Shown: one piece after another, positions 49,203 to 60,445 of the stretch
Layout of the letters: every line of letters starts with the position of its first letter
Position numbering within the stretch: position 1 is the stretch's first letter
Assembly: GCF_004193775.1 (NCBI RefSeq)
Contig: NC_041016.1
Location: forward strand, 43,883,522 to 43,947,521
Length of the DNA: 64,000 nucleotides
Source of the DNA: Glycine soja
Lineage: Eukaryota > Streptophyta > Magnoliopsida > Fabales > Fabaceae
Direction of reading: 5' to 3'
Made by a program: the position numbers and the translations under genes
The notes under the pieces: generated by a model
Seen by the model: the letters and a program-made list of their open reading frames with translations, nothing else
What the model was told of the DNA's origin: nothing
The model's database searches: none

Positions 49203-52200
49203 ATGAATATTTCTTTTGACCTTCCCATTTTGAAAGGTGATAATTATAAGGTTTGGAAGGAAAGAGTTCTCCTTCATTTGGGTTGGGTGGATATTGACTA
49301 TGCTATAAGGAAGGATGAGCCACCGGCTATTATTGAAACTAGTGAACCTGATGTTGTTGATCTTTATGAAAAGTGGGAGAGATCTAATCGTCTCTCCGTT
49401 ATGTTCATAAAAACCAACATATCCGCTAATATCCGGGGTTCAGTTGACCAGCATGATAAGGTCAGAGATCTGTTGAAAGCCATTGATGAACAGTTTACGG
49501 CCTCTGAGAAGTCGCTTGCTAGCACACTCATTATGCAATTCTCTTCCATTAAGCTTACTGGAACGAGAGGTGTGCGTGAACATATCATGCACTTAAGGGA
49601 CATAGTGGCTTAGTTGAAAACCCTGGAAGTTACCATGTCTGAATCCTTCCTGGTACATTTCATTTTGTGCACCCTACCTCAACAGTATACACCCTTCAAA
49701 ATCTCCTACAACACACATAAGGATAAATTGTCTATTAATGAATTGATGACCATGTGTGTTCAAGAAGAGGAGAGATTGATAATGGAAGAGGGTGAGAAGG
49801 TAAATTTGACTACTTCTACTTCTGGAAAGGATAAGAAGAAGTCTGTAGGCACCAATAAAGGAAAGATTCCAACTCAACCAACAATTAAAAAGGAGTCAAA
49901 GTGTTTCTTCTGTAAAAAGAAAGGACACATGAAGAAGGACTGCCCCAAATTTAAAAGTTGGTTTGAGAAGAAAGGTACACCATTGACTTTCGTTTGTTAT
50001 GAATCTAATATGATTAATGTGAATCATAATACATGGTGGATTGACTCTGGTTCTACAATCCATGTTTCTAATACCTTGCAGGGTATGGAAAGCCTAAGGA
50101 AGCCAGTGGGAAGTGAGCAGTGCATCTACTCAGGGAGTGGGATGAGCTCGCATGTAGAGGCCATTGGAACGTGCGTCTTAGTTTTAAGTAGTGGCTTTAA
50201 ATTACATTTGGAGAAAGTTTTTTATGTTCCTAGTTTTTGTAAAAACTTAATTTCTGTTTCTAAACTTGCACCTTTGGGATTTTGTTTTAATTTTACAGAC
50301 TTTGGTTTTAATTTACTAAATAAATCTGAAATTATTGGTTATGGTCAATTGGTTGATGGTCTTTATTCGATTGAATTGAAAAACGACGCTACTTCTATGC
50401 ACGTTTCTGTTGGGTTAAAACGATGTATTGTGAATGAAGAATCCTCTATGTTGTGGCACCGGAGATTAGGACATATCTCTATTGAGAGAATCAAGCGATT
50501 AGTAAATGAAGGAGTACTTAGTACTTTGGATTTCGCTGATTTTGAGACTTGTGTAGATTGCATTAAGGGTAAGCAAACTAACAAGTCTAAAAAGGGTGCA
50601 AAGAGGAGTTCTAATTTATTAGAAATCATACATACAGACATATGTTGTCCAGACATGGATGGAAATAGTCTGAAATACTTCATAACCTTTATAGATGATT
50701 ATTCACGATATATGTATCTCTACTTACTTCATTCTAAGAACGAAGCTTTAGATGCCTTTAAAGTTTTTAAGGCTGAAGTTGAGAAACAATGTGGAAAACA
50801 AATTAAGATCGTGAGATCAGATAGAGGTGGGGAGTACTATGGTAGATACACAGAGGATGGACAAGCACCAGGTTCATTTGCGAAATTTCTTCAAGAACAT
50901 GGGATTGTTGCCCAATACACTATGCCTGGTTCTCCGGATCAGAATGGCGTGGCAGAACGAAGAAATCGAACCTTATTAGACATGGTGAGAAGCATGAGGA
51001 GTAATGTAAAGCTTCCTCAATTTTTGTGGATTGATGCTCTTAAGACGGCTGCGTATATATTAAACCGAGTTCCAACCAAGGTTGTCTCAAAGACACCTTT
51101 TGAGTTATTCAAGGGTTGGAAACCAAGTTTGCGACATATACGCGTTTGGGGATGCCCGTCTGAAGTAAGAATTTATAATCCACAAGAGAAGAAACTAGAC
51201 CCTAAGACTATTACTAGGTATTTCATTGGATATGCTGAAAGGTCTAAAGGGTATAGGTTCTATTGTCTATCCCACAACACTAGGATTGTGGAATCAAGGA
51301 ATGCAAAGTTTCTTGAAAATGACTTGATCAGTGGGAGTGATCAATTTCAGAACATTTCTTCTGAAAGAGATCACTATGAAGCTGAACCTTCTGGGACAAG
51401 TAATAGGTTAGTAGTCATTCCCACCCCTCAAGTTAAAATGGGTGTTAGACAACCAGTGATTGAAGTTCCACAAGGTGTTGAAAGTGATCATGTAGATCAA
51501 GTTGTTTGTGAGGAACAACATGATGATATTGAACAAACTGGTGAAGAACCAGTTGAACAAGTTCCTCAACAAGATGACCAAACAACATTAAGAAGATCTA
51601 CTAGAGTAAAAAAGATAGCAATTCCTAGTGATTATGTAGTGTACGTACAAGAATCAGACTACAACATTGGAGCCAAAAATGATCCTGAGACGTTTTCACA
51701 AGCCATGAGTTCTAAGGAATCAAATTTGTGGTATAATGCTATGAGGGATGAGATGGATTCTATGGCATCTAACCAAGTTTGGGATCTCGTTGAGTTGCCT
51801 GTTGGTGTAAAAGCCATCGGATGTAGATGGGTCTTCAAAGCAAAGAAAGACTCAGAAGGCAACATTGAGAGACATAAGGCAAGACTTGTTGCTAAAGGAT
51901 TCACTCAAAGAGAAGGAATCGATTACAGAGAGACCTTTTCCCCTGTATCTAAGAAAGACTCTCTTCGAGTAATTTTGGCATTAGTAGCTCATTTTGATCT
52001 TGAGTTGCATCAAATGGATGTGAAAACGGCGTTCCTAAATGGTGATCTAGAAAAAGAGGTTTACATGAAACAACCTGAGGGATTCCTATCTAGTGTTGGT
52101 GAGCACTTAGTTTGCAAGCTTAATAAGTCCATCTATGGATTGAAACAAGCTTCCCGCCAATGGCATTTAAAATTTCATGAGGTCATTTCTTCATTTAGCT

Positions 52201-53930
52201 TTGAAGAGAATGTCATGGATCACTGTATATACCAGAAGGTCAGTGAGAGTAAGATTTGTTTCCTTGTATTATACGTAGATGATATTCTGCTTGCGACTAA
52301 TGATAAGGGTATGCTATATGAGGTGAAACAATTTCTCTCAAAGAACTTTGATATGAAGGATATGGGAGAGGCATCTTATGTCATAGGCATAAAGATCCAT
52401 AGAGAAAGATCTCGAGGCATTTTAGGCTTGTCTCAAGAAACCTATATCAACAAAGTTTTAGAGAGATTTAATATGAAATATTGTTCACCAAGTGTAGCTC
52501 CCATTGTGAAGGGTGACAAACTTGCTTTGAGTCAATGCCCCAAAAATGATTTTGAGCGGGAACACATGAAAAATATTCCATATGCTTCAGCAGTTGGAAG
52601 CCTTATGTATGCTCAGGTTTGCACTAGACCTGATATTGCATTCGCTGTTGGAGTCTTGGGAAGATATCAAAGTAATCCAGGTATTGACCACTGGAAAGCT
52701 GCAAAGAAAGTGATGAGATATCTTCAAGGAACAAAGGATTACATGCTCATGTACAAACAAACTGATTGTCTGGAAGTGATTGACTACTCCGACTCAGACT
52801 TTGCTGGTTGCGTTGATTCACGAAGATCAACATCTGGATATATTTTTATGTTAGCCAGTGGAGCTGTATCTTGGAGAAGTGCCAAACAAACCTTGACTGC
52901 TACTTCCACTATGGAGGCTGAGTTCGTTTCTTGTTTTGAGGCTACCTCGCATGGAGATGATATTCTGCTTGCGACTAATGATAAGGGTATGCTATATGAG
53001 GTGAAACAATTTCTCTCAAAGAACTTTGATATGAAGGATATGGGAGAGGCATCTTATGTCATAGGCATAAAGATCCATAGAGAAAGATCTCGAGGCATTT
53101 TAGGCTTGTCTCAAGAAACCTATATCAACAAAGTTTTAGAGAGATTTAATATGAAATATTGTTCACCAAGTGTAGCTCCCATTGTGAAGGGTGACAAACT
53201 TGCTTTGAGTCAATGCCCCAAAAATGATTTTGAGCGGGAACACATAAAAAATATTCCATATGCTTTAGCAGTTGGAAGCCTTATGTATGCTCAGGTTTGC
53301 ACTAGACCTGATATTGCATTCGCTGTTGGAGTCTTGGGAAGATATCAAAGTAATCCAGGTATTGACCACTGGAAAGCTGCAAAGAAAGTGATGAGATATC
53401 TTCAAGGAACAAAGGATTACATGCTCATGTACAGACAAACTGATTGTCTAGAAGTGATTGACTACTCCGACTCAGACTTTGCTGGTTGCGTTGATTCACG
53501 AAGATCAACATCTGGATATATTTTTATGTTAGCCAGTGGAGCTGTATCTTGGAGAAGTGCCAAACAAACCTTGACTGCTACTTCCACTATGGAGGCTGAG
53601 TTCGTTTCTTGTTTTGAGGCTACCTCGCATGGTGTATGGTTGAAGAGTTTCATATCTGACCTTAGAGTTGTGGACTCTATTTCTAGGCCATTAAAGTTGT
53701 ATTGTGACAACTTTGCTGCGGTGTTTATGGTTAAAAATAACAAAAGTGGAAGTCGAAGTAAGCACATCGACATTAAGTACTTAGTCATAAGAGAACGTGT
53801 TAAAGAAAAGAAAGTGGTCATTGAACACGTCAACACTGAGTTGATGATTGCTGATCCTTTAACTAAAGACATGCCACCAAAGAATTTTAAGGATCATGTA
53901 GTACGAATGGGACTTGGTTCCATGATGTAA
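49203..53930 (+). pseudogene. Copia gag-pol polyprotein with one in-frame stop and a duplicated RT/RNase H segment
   Basis: Gag begins MNISFDLPILKGDNYKVWKE. A single TAG (49611-49613) interrupts gag; the same frame then stays open to 53930. In order: CCHC knuckle CFFCKKKGHMKKDC (49901), protease WWIDSGSTIHVSN (50035), GAG-pre-integrase LWHRRLGHIS and CVDCIKGKQ, integrase [14 protein letters not shown] (50690), SDRGGEYYG (50818), QNGVAERRNRTLLDM (50940), RT RHKARLVAKGFTQREGIDY (51873), MDVKTAFLNGDLEKEVYMKQ (52015), LVLYVDDILLATND (52266), RNase H DYSDSDFAGC and TATSTMEAEFVSC, then a second copy of the segment from DDILL to EATSHG, then VWLKSFISDL...SKHIDIKYLVIRE to the stop. The first frame codon after the TAG is TTG, not a start. 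Probably unable to make a normal Gag-Pol because of the stop and the extra 226 residues. Confidence 0.93.
52278..53633 (+). repeat. 678-bp in-frame tandem duplication within Copia pol
   Basis: 52278-52955 and 52956-53633 are identical except for four substitutions (three amino-acid changes: Met/Ile, Ser/Leu, Lys/Arg). 678 is 226 codons, so the frame is preserved. The unit runs from the DD of the RT YVDD box to the RNase H segment ending CFEATSHG. Copy 1 has the full YVDD box but lacks the RNase H C-terminus; copy 2 lacks the YV of the box but continues into the complete RNase H end. Confidence 0.97.
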
Positions 53931-54213
53931 TTTCATTGTACATACATTTGTTATTTTCAATGAAACTCTTATTCAGTTAGATATTTTCTCATATGGTTTT
54001 GTGCACATATTTATTTATTTCGAGAAAAATCATTCGGTTTAGATATAGAATAAACATATGGTTTATTCATTAAGTTGAGAGCTAGTGTTGAGAGACTTGA
54101 TATATTGTGGTACATGGAAGATACTACTCATTATCAGAGGACCTATCGCCATGACTCATATATTATGTTTCTTGTTATGGTTGATGTTGAGTTAAATGGA
54201 CCAAGTGGGAGAA

Positions 54214-54701
54214 TGTTGGAAGCCCATGTTGCATTCACGTTCCACGTTCTTTTATATTTTATTATTTTGGAAAATTTAGTTATTTCTGAATCTGGTCCAT
54301 TTTCCATCCACATTCAACCCATATCTTTACAAATATATTTGCAACCACCTTCAGTAACAAATCACGTACCCATCATTTATCTCACGTACTGATAACTTCC
54401 TATCTCTTGTTCTGATAACAAGTTGAGCTCTGTGATGGACAAACTCTATAAATAGGATGGGGTGCTCTCAGTTTTGTATCACCAAACTCACTTCTCTATC
54501 CAAAAAAAATACACCATCTATTCAGAGTGAGTAAGGGTCTGGAAGAACAAAACTGTCTTTCAGGTTCGTGTGTGCACCGCTTCCCGTTCAATTTGCAATG
54601 GCTGGAGGTACGCTCGTAATATTTTTAATTTCCGCTGTTTAATCTAAATATGTCATTTAAATTGATTTGCATGTTTAGATTAGTATATGTATATTTTTAT
54701 A
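54214..54701 (+). repeat. 3' LTR of the Copia element
   Basis: Starts TGTTGGAAGCCC after the purine tract; 488 bp. Compared with the 5' LTR it has about 20 extra bases (GAACAAAACTGTCTTTCAG region near 54545) and lacks one copy of a 9-bp CATTTATCA-type repeat. Confidence 0.88.
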
Positions 54702-54704
54702 TGG

Positions 54705-54991
54705 ACATCATTTATTAGCAAAGCAAATTGTTTAAATGAGGTTAATTCTTTTTACGGTAACATTTTCAATCTTTTGTTTGAGTCTCTATGATAGACCATG
54801 AACACATGTCAATTACCATTACGTTCAAGCTATGATAGACCTTAAAGTTTGTTGAAATCTAATGGTTCCAGCAAGTCAAATATGCAAAGTGAGAAGTAAC
54901 TTAGGGTAAAGCGGAAAGATATCGTGATAAGCAATTGAATAAGTTATGATAATATTTCAGCAAGAAAAAGAAGTTATGCTACTATGTTTTG

Positions 54992-55053
<62 letters not shown>

Positions 55054-55411
55054 AAAGTAACATAGACTTAAATATCATGATATGTATCTTAAACGATTGG
55101 TGGAGTAGGGTATGTTTCTGCTGCATTCACATGAGTGAAAACAATTTATTTATCAGAAGAATTTGTGTTCGGTTTTCACTTTGTGCAAAATTTTATTGAA
55201 TTAGCGACAATCATACACCACAAGTGAGATTAATCTTTGATCTAATAAATTGAGAGACACTCATAATCTATGATTCAAGACAAAAAAATGATATGCAAGA
55301 GTTGATATTTATTACTATGTTTAGTTTTTTTAATTCTCTATACAAAGATAATTTTATTTAGACTAAATTACAGTTTTAATCTTTTTATAATTTCTAATCC
55401 GCAATTTGGAT

Positions 55412-55475
<64 letters not shown>

Positions 55476-55690
55476 TGATTTTGGTCTTATTGTTGTATAA
55501 AATTTACAATTTTACTTAATTCTCAATTTTGCATTTTTTTTTTGTCAAATTGAACCATATATCCATGGAGAAATTTGATTGACCATTTTTAGTGAAATTT
55601 TTTTTCTCAATCACATTTTTTTTCTTTCATTTATATGATTTCAACTTGAGACATTACTTGATCAATTCAAACTTAATTCTAGTCGGACCA
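54705..55690. repeat. Intergenic sequence with two long (TA)n tracts
   Basis: (TA)n at 54993-55051 and 55417-55471. The rest is AT-rich without a recognised gene. Confidence 0.85.
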
Positions 55691-55691
55691 A

Positions 55692-55908
55692 TGACATGGG
55701 TGAAGTGCAACACATATGAGTCTGCTAAGGGGAACCCTATCATCGTAGGTTCTGGAGGTATTTTTAGAGACAATTTGACTATGTCTTTGGGTTGCTTTTT
55801 TAAAAATCTCGTTTTTGTGTTTTCTGTCTCGGGTACTCATCCAATAATAAAAAAAGGTAGCTTGATTGGTTCATTTCATTTTGGTTACGTGGGCAATTTT
55901 GCTTTATA
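55692..55908 (+). pseudogene. LINE-type RNase H fragment
   Basis: The frame reads MTWVKCNTYESAKGNPIIVG and GSGGIFRDNLTMSLGCF, close to the start of plant RVT_3 RNase H domains (WVK.NTDGA..GNP...G.GG..RD......GF), but the catalytic D of NTDG is changed (NTYE). Only the first half of the domain is present, with no clear continuation. Confidence 0.6.
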
Positions 55909-55959
55909 GTGATATGGAATTGAATGCTTTTTTGGTGATAATATGATGGGGTTGGTTCT

Positions 55960-56590
55960 GGTTGGTTCTACTTTCCCCTTAGAAATAATATTTCTTTGAT
56001 AGCTGTATCAGGCTTGGACGGTTTACTAAACATAAATTATTTCTAGATTGTCATTGTTTTCATGTATCCAAAATCGTGTTTAAGTTTTCTTTTTATAAAA
56101 AGGTATATAATTTATTTAATATATGTTTACAATTTAAATTTCTTGCGCTCAATCCTTTGACCAGTTGATTCCATTTTACAAATTCGGTCATTCCAAAATT
56201 TTTAACTACTAATCAAGCAATCATAAATTATACTAGATTAGTATCCCTGTTTTGCATGGTAAACGAAAAAAACAAAAACAAAAAGGGGAAGTAGTGGTGG
56301 GGGGTCATAAAGAAGAGAAATGGGCCAACAGTGCATGAGGAAGTGACAACAGGTTTTATATTACTACATGGTAATATTAGTATAAGGTAAGTAATAACAA
56401 TTAATATAAATGATAATAACTTTTTTTTTAATTAAATGATTCGTGACTTTGCATATAAAATAAATTATATTAAAATGAAATATTCACTTTATATAAACTC
56501 ATGATCTTTAACACCTGATCCGAACTACTTTATACTTATACCATCAACATTAAAAAGAAAATATTCTTAAGGTTTTTGGCTTTTTGTTAC
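55960..56590. other. Intergenic sequence
   Basis: No coding sequence recognised; an (ATT)n run lies at 56593-56621. Confidence 0.5.
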
Positions 56591-56634
56591 CTTTATTATT
56601 ATTATTATTATTATTATTATTTGTCTTTTGTTAG

Positions 56635-56914
56635 CTTTACTAAAGAATGCAATTGATTGGGCCTCTAGGCCCCCAAATGTTTGGGCTGGCAAAGCTGCTG
56701 CAATTGTAAGGGCCGGTGGGGACTTTGGTGGGGGAAGATCACACTATCATCTTCGCCAAATTGGACTGTATATTGATCTTCACTTCGTGCATTCCAACCA
56801 CCAGCAAAATTTAACGATGATGGTGACTTAATTGATGAAGAGGCCAAGGATAAGTTGAAGCAAGTTCTTCTCTCCTTGCAAGCATTTACTCTAAGACTTC
56901 AAGGCAAAAGCTAA
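56635..56914 (+). pseudogene. NQR: Last-exon fragment of an NAD(P)H:quinone oxidoreductase-like gene
   Basis: The segment starts just after a splice-acceptor-like TTTTGTTAG. It reads LLKNAIDWASRPPNVWAGKA, AIVRAGGDFGGGRSHYHLRQ, then after a frameshift/deletion KFNDDGDLIDEEAKDKLKQV, LLSLQAFTLRLQGKS and a TAA at 56912-56914. These are the C-terminal blocks of the plant NADPH-dependent FMN reductase/quinone reductase family (flavodoxin-like fold; two-electron reduction of quinones). Upstream exons are absent. The retained intron boundary argues for a DNA-level copy rather than a processed retrocopy. Confidence 0.75.
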
Positions 56915-56919
56915 GCTTG

Positions 56920-58000
56920 AAGTTACTTTAATTCCCCGAAATATTGTTGAAATATGGTGTGGATTTAGAAATATACCAATGTTATTCTGAACGTGCATGA
57001 TGGCACTATATATAAGGATGATTTTATTAAGCTTGAAAATATGTTAGTTCTCTTGGTACATTTGGACTTTGGACTAATGCTTGCATGTGCTGTCCTCTAG
57101 TTCGATTTTCAGTCATACAGTTAGTTATCACAATACTCTGACATTTTTGGTATATAGGGGCACGTGGTATATATAGTACTATGTAATATGTAGCGCTATC
57201 ATAGTGCCACTATATCATGAAAGAGAAAGCAGAGAGAGAGAGGAAGTTAGGAGATAATAAAATGCTAGGTTTTTTTTTTTTTTTTCCATATATACACATT
57301 CTCATTCCTATATTTTCTTAAAAGTACACTAGTTTTTTTTAAAATTTCCTATATACACCTCTTTGATTTAGCTTTGGGAAGTTGGGTTTGACAATCCCAA
57401 CTTTCATTCGTTTATTTTTTTTTTTGTTTTTCATTATAATTTAAATTATTAAAATAATATAAATATCATATTCTATAAATATATTTTTAATTTATTTTAA
57501 AAATATAATTTTATAAATTTTTTAAAAGATATATACAGATAAAGAAAAATGTAAAAATTAGAAAAAAAATATAGTATAATTTTTTAGTTACGATGTATGT
57601 ATTTTTTTAGTTAAATTTATGTGTCATTAATGTTTTTGTTTTGTTATGTTCGTTAATTAAAAAATGAGAAAATTAGTTAGTAGTATTAAAACAAATTAAA
57701 AAAAATAGTGAAAAAATAATTGATGCATCTTTCTTATACAATAGACATAAAATTTAAAAGTGTGATAACTGAGATGATAGTCGAGTATAATGAAACATAT
57801 TACAAAATACAATTACAACGTAAATATGACAAAATTAATGATAACCTAAAATATGTTGTGTAGCAGACATGTCTTCTTCTATCTCGGTTACTGGTTTGTT
57901 AAAAATAACTAAAATTTATGTTGGGCAGAATCGTTTCTAATAGTTGGATTGTACTAACACCTTTAGTATATCTTCGTCATTTTTCAATTTTGTTATTTCA
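56920..58000. other. AT-rich intergenic sequence
   Basis: A GA-rich stretch lies at 57226-57250 and long T runs follow. No gene. Confidence 0.5.
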
Positions 58001-58007
58001 TATTCGA

Positions 58008-58370
58008 TTAAATTTTCTGAATACTTAGCATGACCTGGTTGTCGAAAGAACAATCGTCTGACCAATTGTGATTTGTGAATTCCATAAGGGGAACCCCCAT
58101 AGGTGCAACTTGCTTGATTAAATCCTTGAATTTGTCCATGCTACATCTTGAAGGAATCTCAAATCTTATTGGATTTGTTCCAGTGAAGGAATAACCCAAA
58201 AACCCACCTTGGCGTGGTATGTTCCACTTCCCGTTGTAATACATAATTGCATCATGAATAAGAGTGATAGTGGATTGAAGCAGGTTGAGTATACCATCTG
58301 GTGTTGTATTGATGGTACATAATAATTCTATAGGGCCAACATACGAGTTTTGCTCATTGCACATTAACAT
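58008..58370 (-). pseudogene. Mutator-like transposase N-terminal (PB1-like) fragment
   Basis: A 120-codon frame contains DAIMYYNGKWNIPRQGGFLG, YSFTGTNPIRFEIPSRCSMD and KFKDLIKQVAPMG. The YYNG...G..F....P..F.I.S...L..L...I pattern resembles the N-terminal domain of plant MuDRA-like proteins and the frame at 59920. The downstream transposase domain is absent. Family assignment by eye only; if transcribed it would run divergently from the 59920 frame. Confidence 0.4.
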
Positions 58371-58846
58371 TGTGTAAACATCATCATCATTTTTTCAATT
58401 GTAGAGATTAAAAAAAATTGCTAACCTGCATCTATGAATGGTTATCGGTAGTAGATTTCATCCACTAATTGATCGTTGGTTAGCTAAAGGTGTTGTGCAT
58501 TCTATTCTTGAGTGTATCAAAAGAACAGACATTAGGAACTCGCATTGGTGTTGGAGTGAGACTTTGAAAATAAACAACAGTTTGACTGTGAGTGATTGAT
58601 CCATTTGGAAAATGAAAGCTAATATCTAGTTAGCAATGGTCTGGCTGCTTGTTTTTCCCAAAAATGACATAGTAATAAGATTCAATTTGGTTTGTGAAGG
58701 TATGTTATGTGAAATAGTGCGTTTATATTGAGGGTATTTTGTGTTATTTATAGTTGTATAAACATTTTGCCCTGTTGATGTGTATTGGAATCTATAAGGT
58801 TAGAATTGTGTTCCTGCTAAAGGCTTATCTGGAATCAAATGTTTCT

Positions 58847-59250
58847 TTTTCCCTGGTAACTGATGCAACATACGTCCATTATGATTTTCAGAGTGAAAAA
58901 AGAGATTTTGAGTTATCCATTTCATGTTAGTTTTGCTTGTGAGACATTTAAATTTTTTTAGAGACGTGTGTTAATTACAGATTGTTGTCAATTTGGACTG
59001 TGATTTTTCCCTTGTAACTAATGCAGCAGACGTCTATTATAATTTTCAGAGTGAAAAAAGAGATTCTGAGTTGTCCATTTCATGTCAGTTTTACTGGTGA
59101 GACATTTAATTTTTAGATATGTGTGCAAATTGTAGAGTGTTGTCAATTTGGACTGTGATTTTTCCCTTGTAATTAATACAACAGACGTCCATTATAATTT
59201 TCAGAGTGAAAAAGAGATTCTGAGTTTTCCATTTCATAGTCTTTATTATG
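58847..59250. repeat. ~155-bp tandem repeat, about 2.6 copies
   Basis: CAGAGTGAAAAA...GAGATT recurs at 58889, 59047 and 59202, and GTTGTCAATTTGGACTGTGA at 58984 and 59139, giving periods of 155-158 bp. Copies differ at scattered positions. It lies between the two divergent Mutator-like fragments. Confidence 0.92.
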
Positions 59251-59579
59251 TATTTGTAGTTGTTGCATGCTTTGAACCTGTTATTTTCAATTTACTTCAA
59301 TAACAATAGCCTACACATGCATGATTTCAGAGATGCGGAGCAATGTCGTACCTAACCCTCACATGCACCGATAATCCCATTAATGTGTTGTGTTGCACAT
59401 TATTCACTCACATACGTACGCTTACCCCATTAACGTGGTTCTCAACAATCCGCGTTAGCATAGTGCGTGATGCAGAACATCATGGTCAACACTCATGATG
59501 CAACAGACAGTCTGTCATGTACATTAAGGTGTGGTGTTGCACATTGTTCACTCGCATGCGTACATTGTTTCACAACTTC

Positions 59580-59800
59580 ATAGTATTCACTCACATGCAT
59601 TAAATATCCTACCTATGTCTCTCACCTAACTCTCCTACCTAACTTTACCACCTATCCCTCCCACCTAACATTCATACTTAACCCTCCTACCTAACCTCCC
59701 ACCTAACCATCGTAACTAACTTTGCCACCTAACCCTCCTACTTAACCTTCCAATCTAACTCTCCTACCTAACTTTGTCACCTAACTCTCATACTAAACTT
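59580..59800. repeat. Degenerate CCTACCTAACYYT minisatellite
   Basis: More than a dozen variants of (C)CTACCTAAC or CCACCTAACC spaced roughly 12-14 bp apart form a strand-biased C/T/A-rich array directly upstream of the TATA box for the 59920 frame. Confidence 0.8.
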
Positions 59801-59808
59801 TTTCACCC

Positions 59809-59817
59809 TATATATAA
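59809..59817 (+). promoter_or_regulatory. TATA box upstream of the Mutator-like frame
   Basis: TATATATAA follows the minisatellite and lies about 103 bp before ATG 59920. Confidence 0.45.
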
Positions 59818-59919
59818 TCTCACCATTTGACAACATATAACACACAATAACATTCTCACAAAACAAAACTCTATTTGTAACTCTTATAGTATTTCCACTC
59901 ATATCCCACAAGCACCATT

Positions 59920-60445
59920 ATGGCTTCAGCTAAAGAAATTGTGACCGTCATTTACTACAATGGTCACATTGCAGACAACCCAGTTCAGGGATTGGTGTAC
60001 ACATGTGCGAACCCAATATTTATTTACATCACTAGTTCTATTACATTAACACAATTGATTCAGAAAATTAACAATCGTCTCCCTACTCGAGCAACTGAAA
60101 AAGTTGCTCAATTGTTATTTCGTGTCCCTATTTTATTTCATTAGGGTCAAACATGTTATATTTCAGCACAACTGCTCGACAATGACGATCTCAGAGGGGT
60201 GGTGGAAACAATTCTCCAGAATCCATAATTGAATTCTACTGAGTTCTATGTTGTTACCAACCTTATTCCTCAACCACAACCATCGTCTCCACAATCGTCA
60301 TGTCCACAACTACAACTACCGCCTCCACAACAATTATTGTACAACAACCTGGACCTCAATGATCTAATGTCTTCATACAACAACCTTGAAACATAAAACG
60401 CATTTGACATTTATACTTCATACACACAACTATTTATGGAAGCAA
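59920..60445 (+). pseudogene. Mutator-like (MuDRA) N-terminal domain fragment cut by a Copia insertion
   Basis: MASAKEIVTVIYYNGHIADN, GLVYTCANPIFIYITSSITL and KVAQLLFRVPILFH end at TAG 60142-60144. The same frame resumes GQTCYISAQLLDNDDLRGVV, meets a second stop, then reads STEFYVVTNLIPQPQPSSPQ and DLNDLMSSYNNLET. This is the PB1-like N-terminal domain that precedes the transposase in plant Mutator-like elements, followed by a P/Q-rich linker. A Copia LTR begins at 60446 and the transposase core is not present in the window. Confidence 0.6.

Larger units (their letters stand above)
47774..54701 (+). mobile_element. Nearly complete Ty1/Copia retrotransposon
   Basis: 5' LTR 47774-48246, primer-binding site TGGTATCAGAGC (48249-48260), gag-pol to 53930, purine tract CAAGTGGGAGAA just before the 3' LTR 54214-54701. 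The 6.9-kb element has gag, protease, integrase, RT and RNase H in Copia order. Unusual points: one in-frame stop in gag, a 678-bp in-frame duplication in RT/RNase H, and a long leader that looks like an intron. No exact 5-bp target duplication was recognised. It sits head-to-head with the UGT85 gene. Confidence 0.93.

Noticed and set aside
49614..49640. Independent start of a 1438-codon protein at 49614
   Set aside because: The first codon is TTG right after a TAG that interrupts gag in the same frame; it is the continuation of gag, not a new gene.
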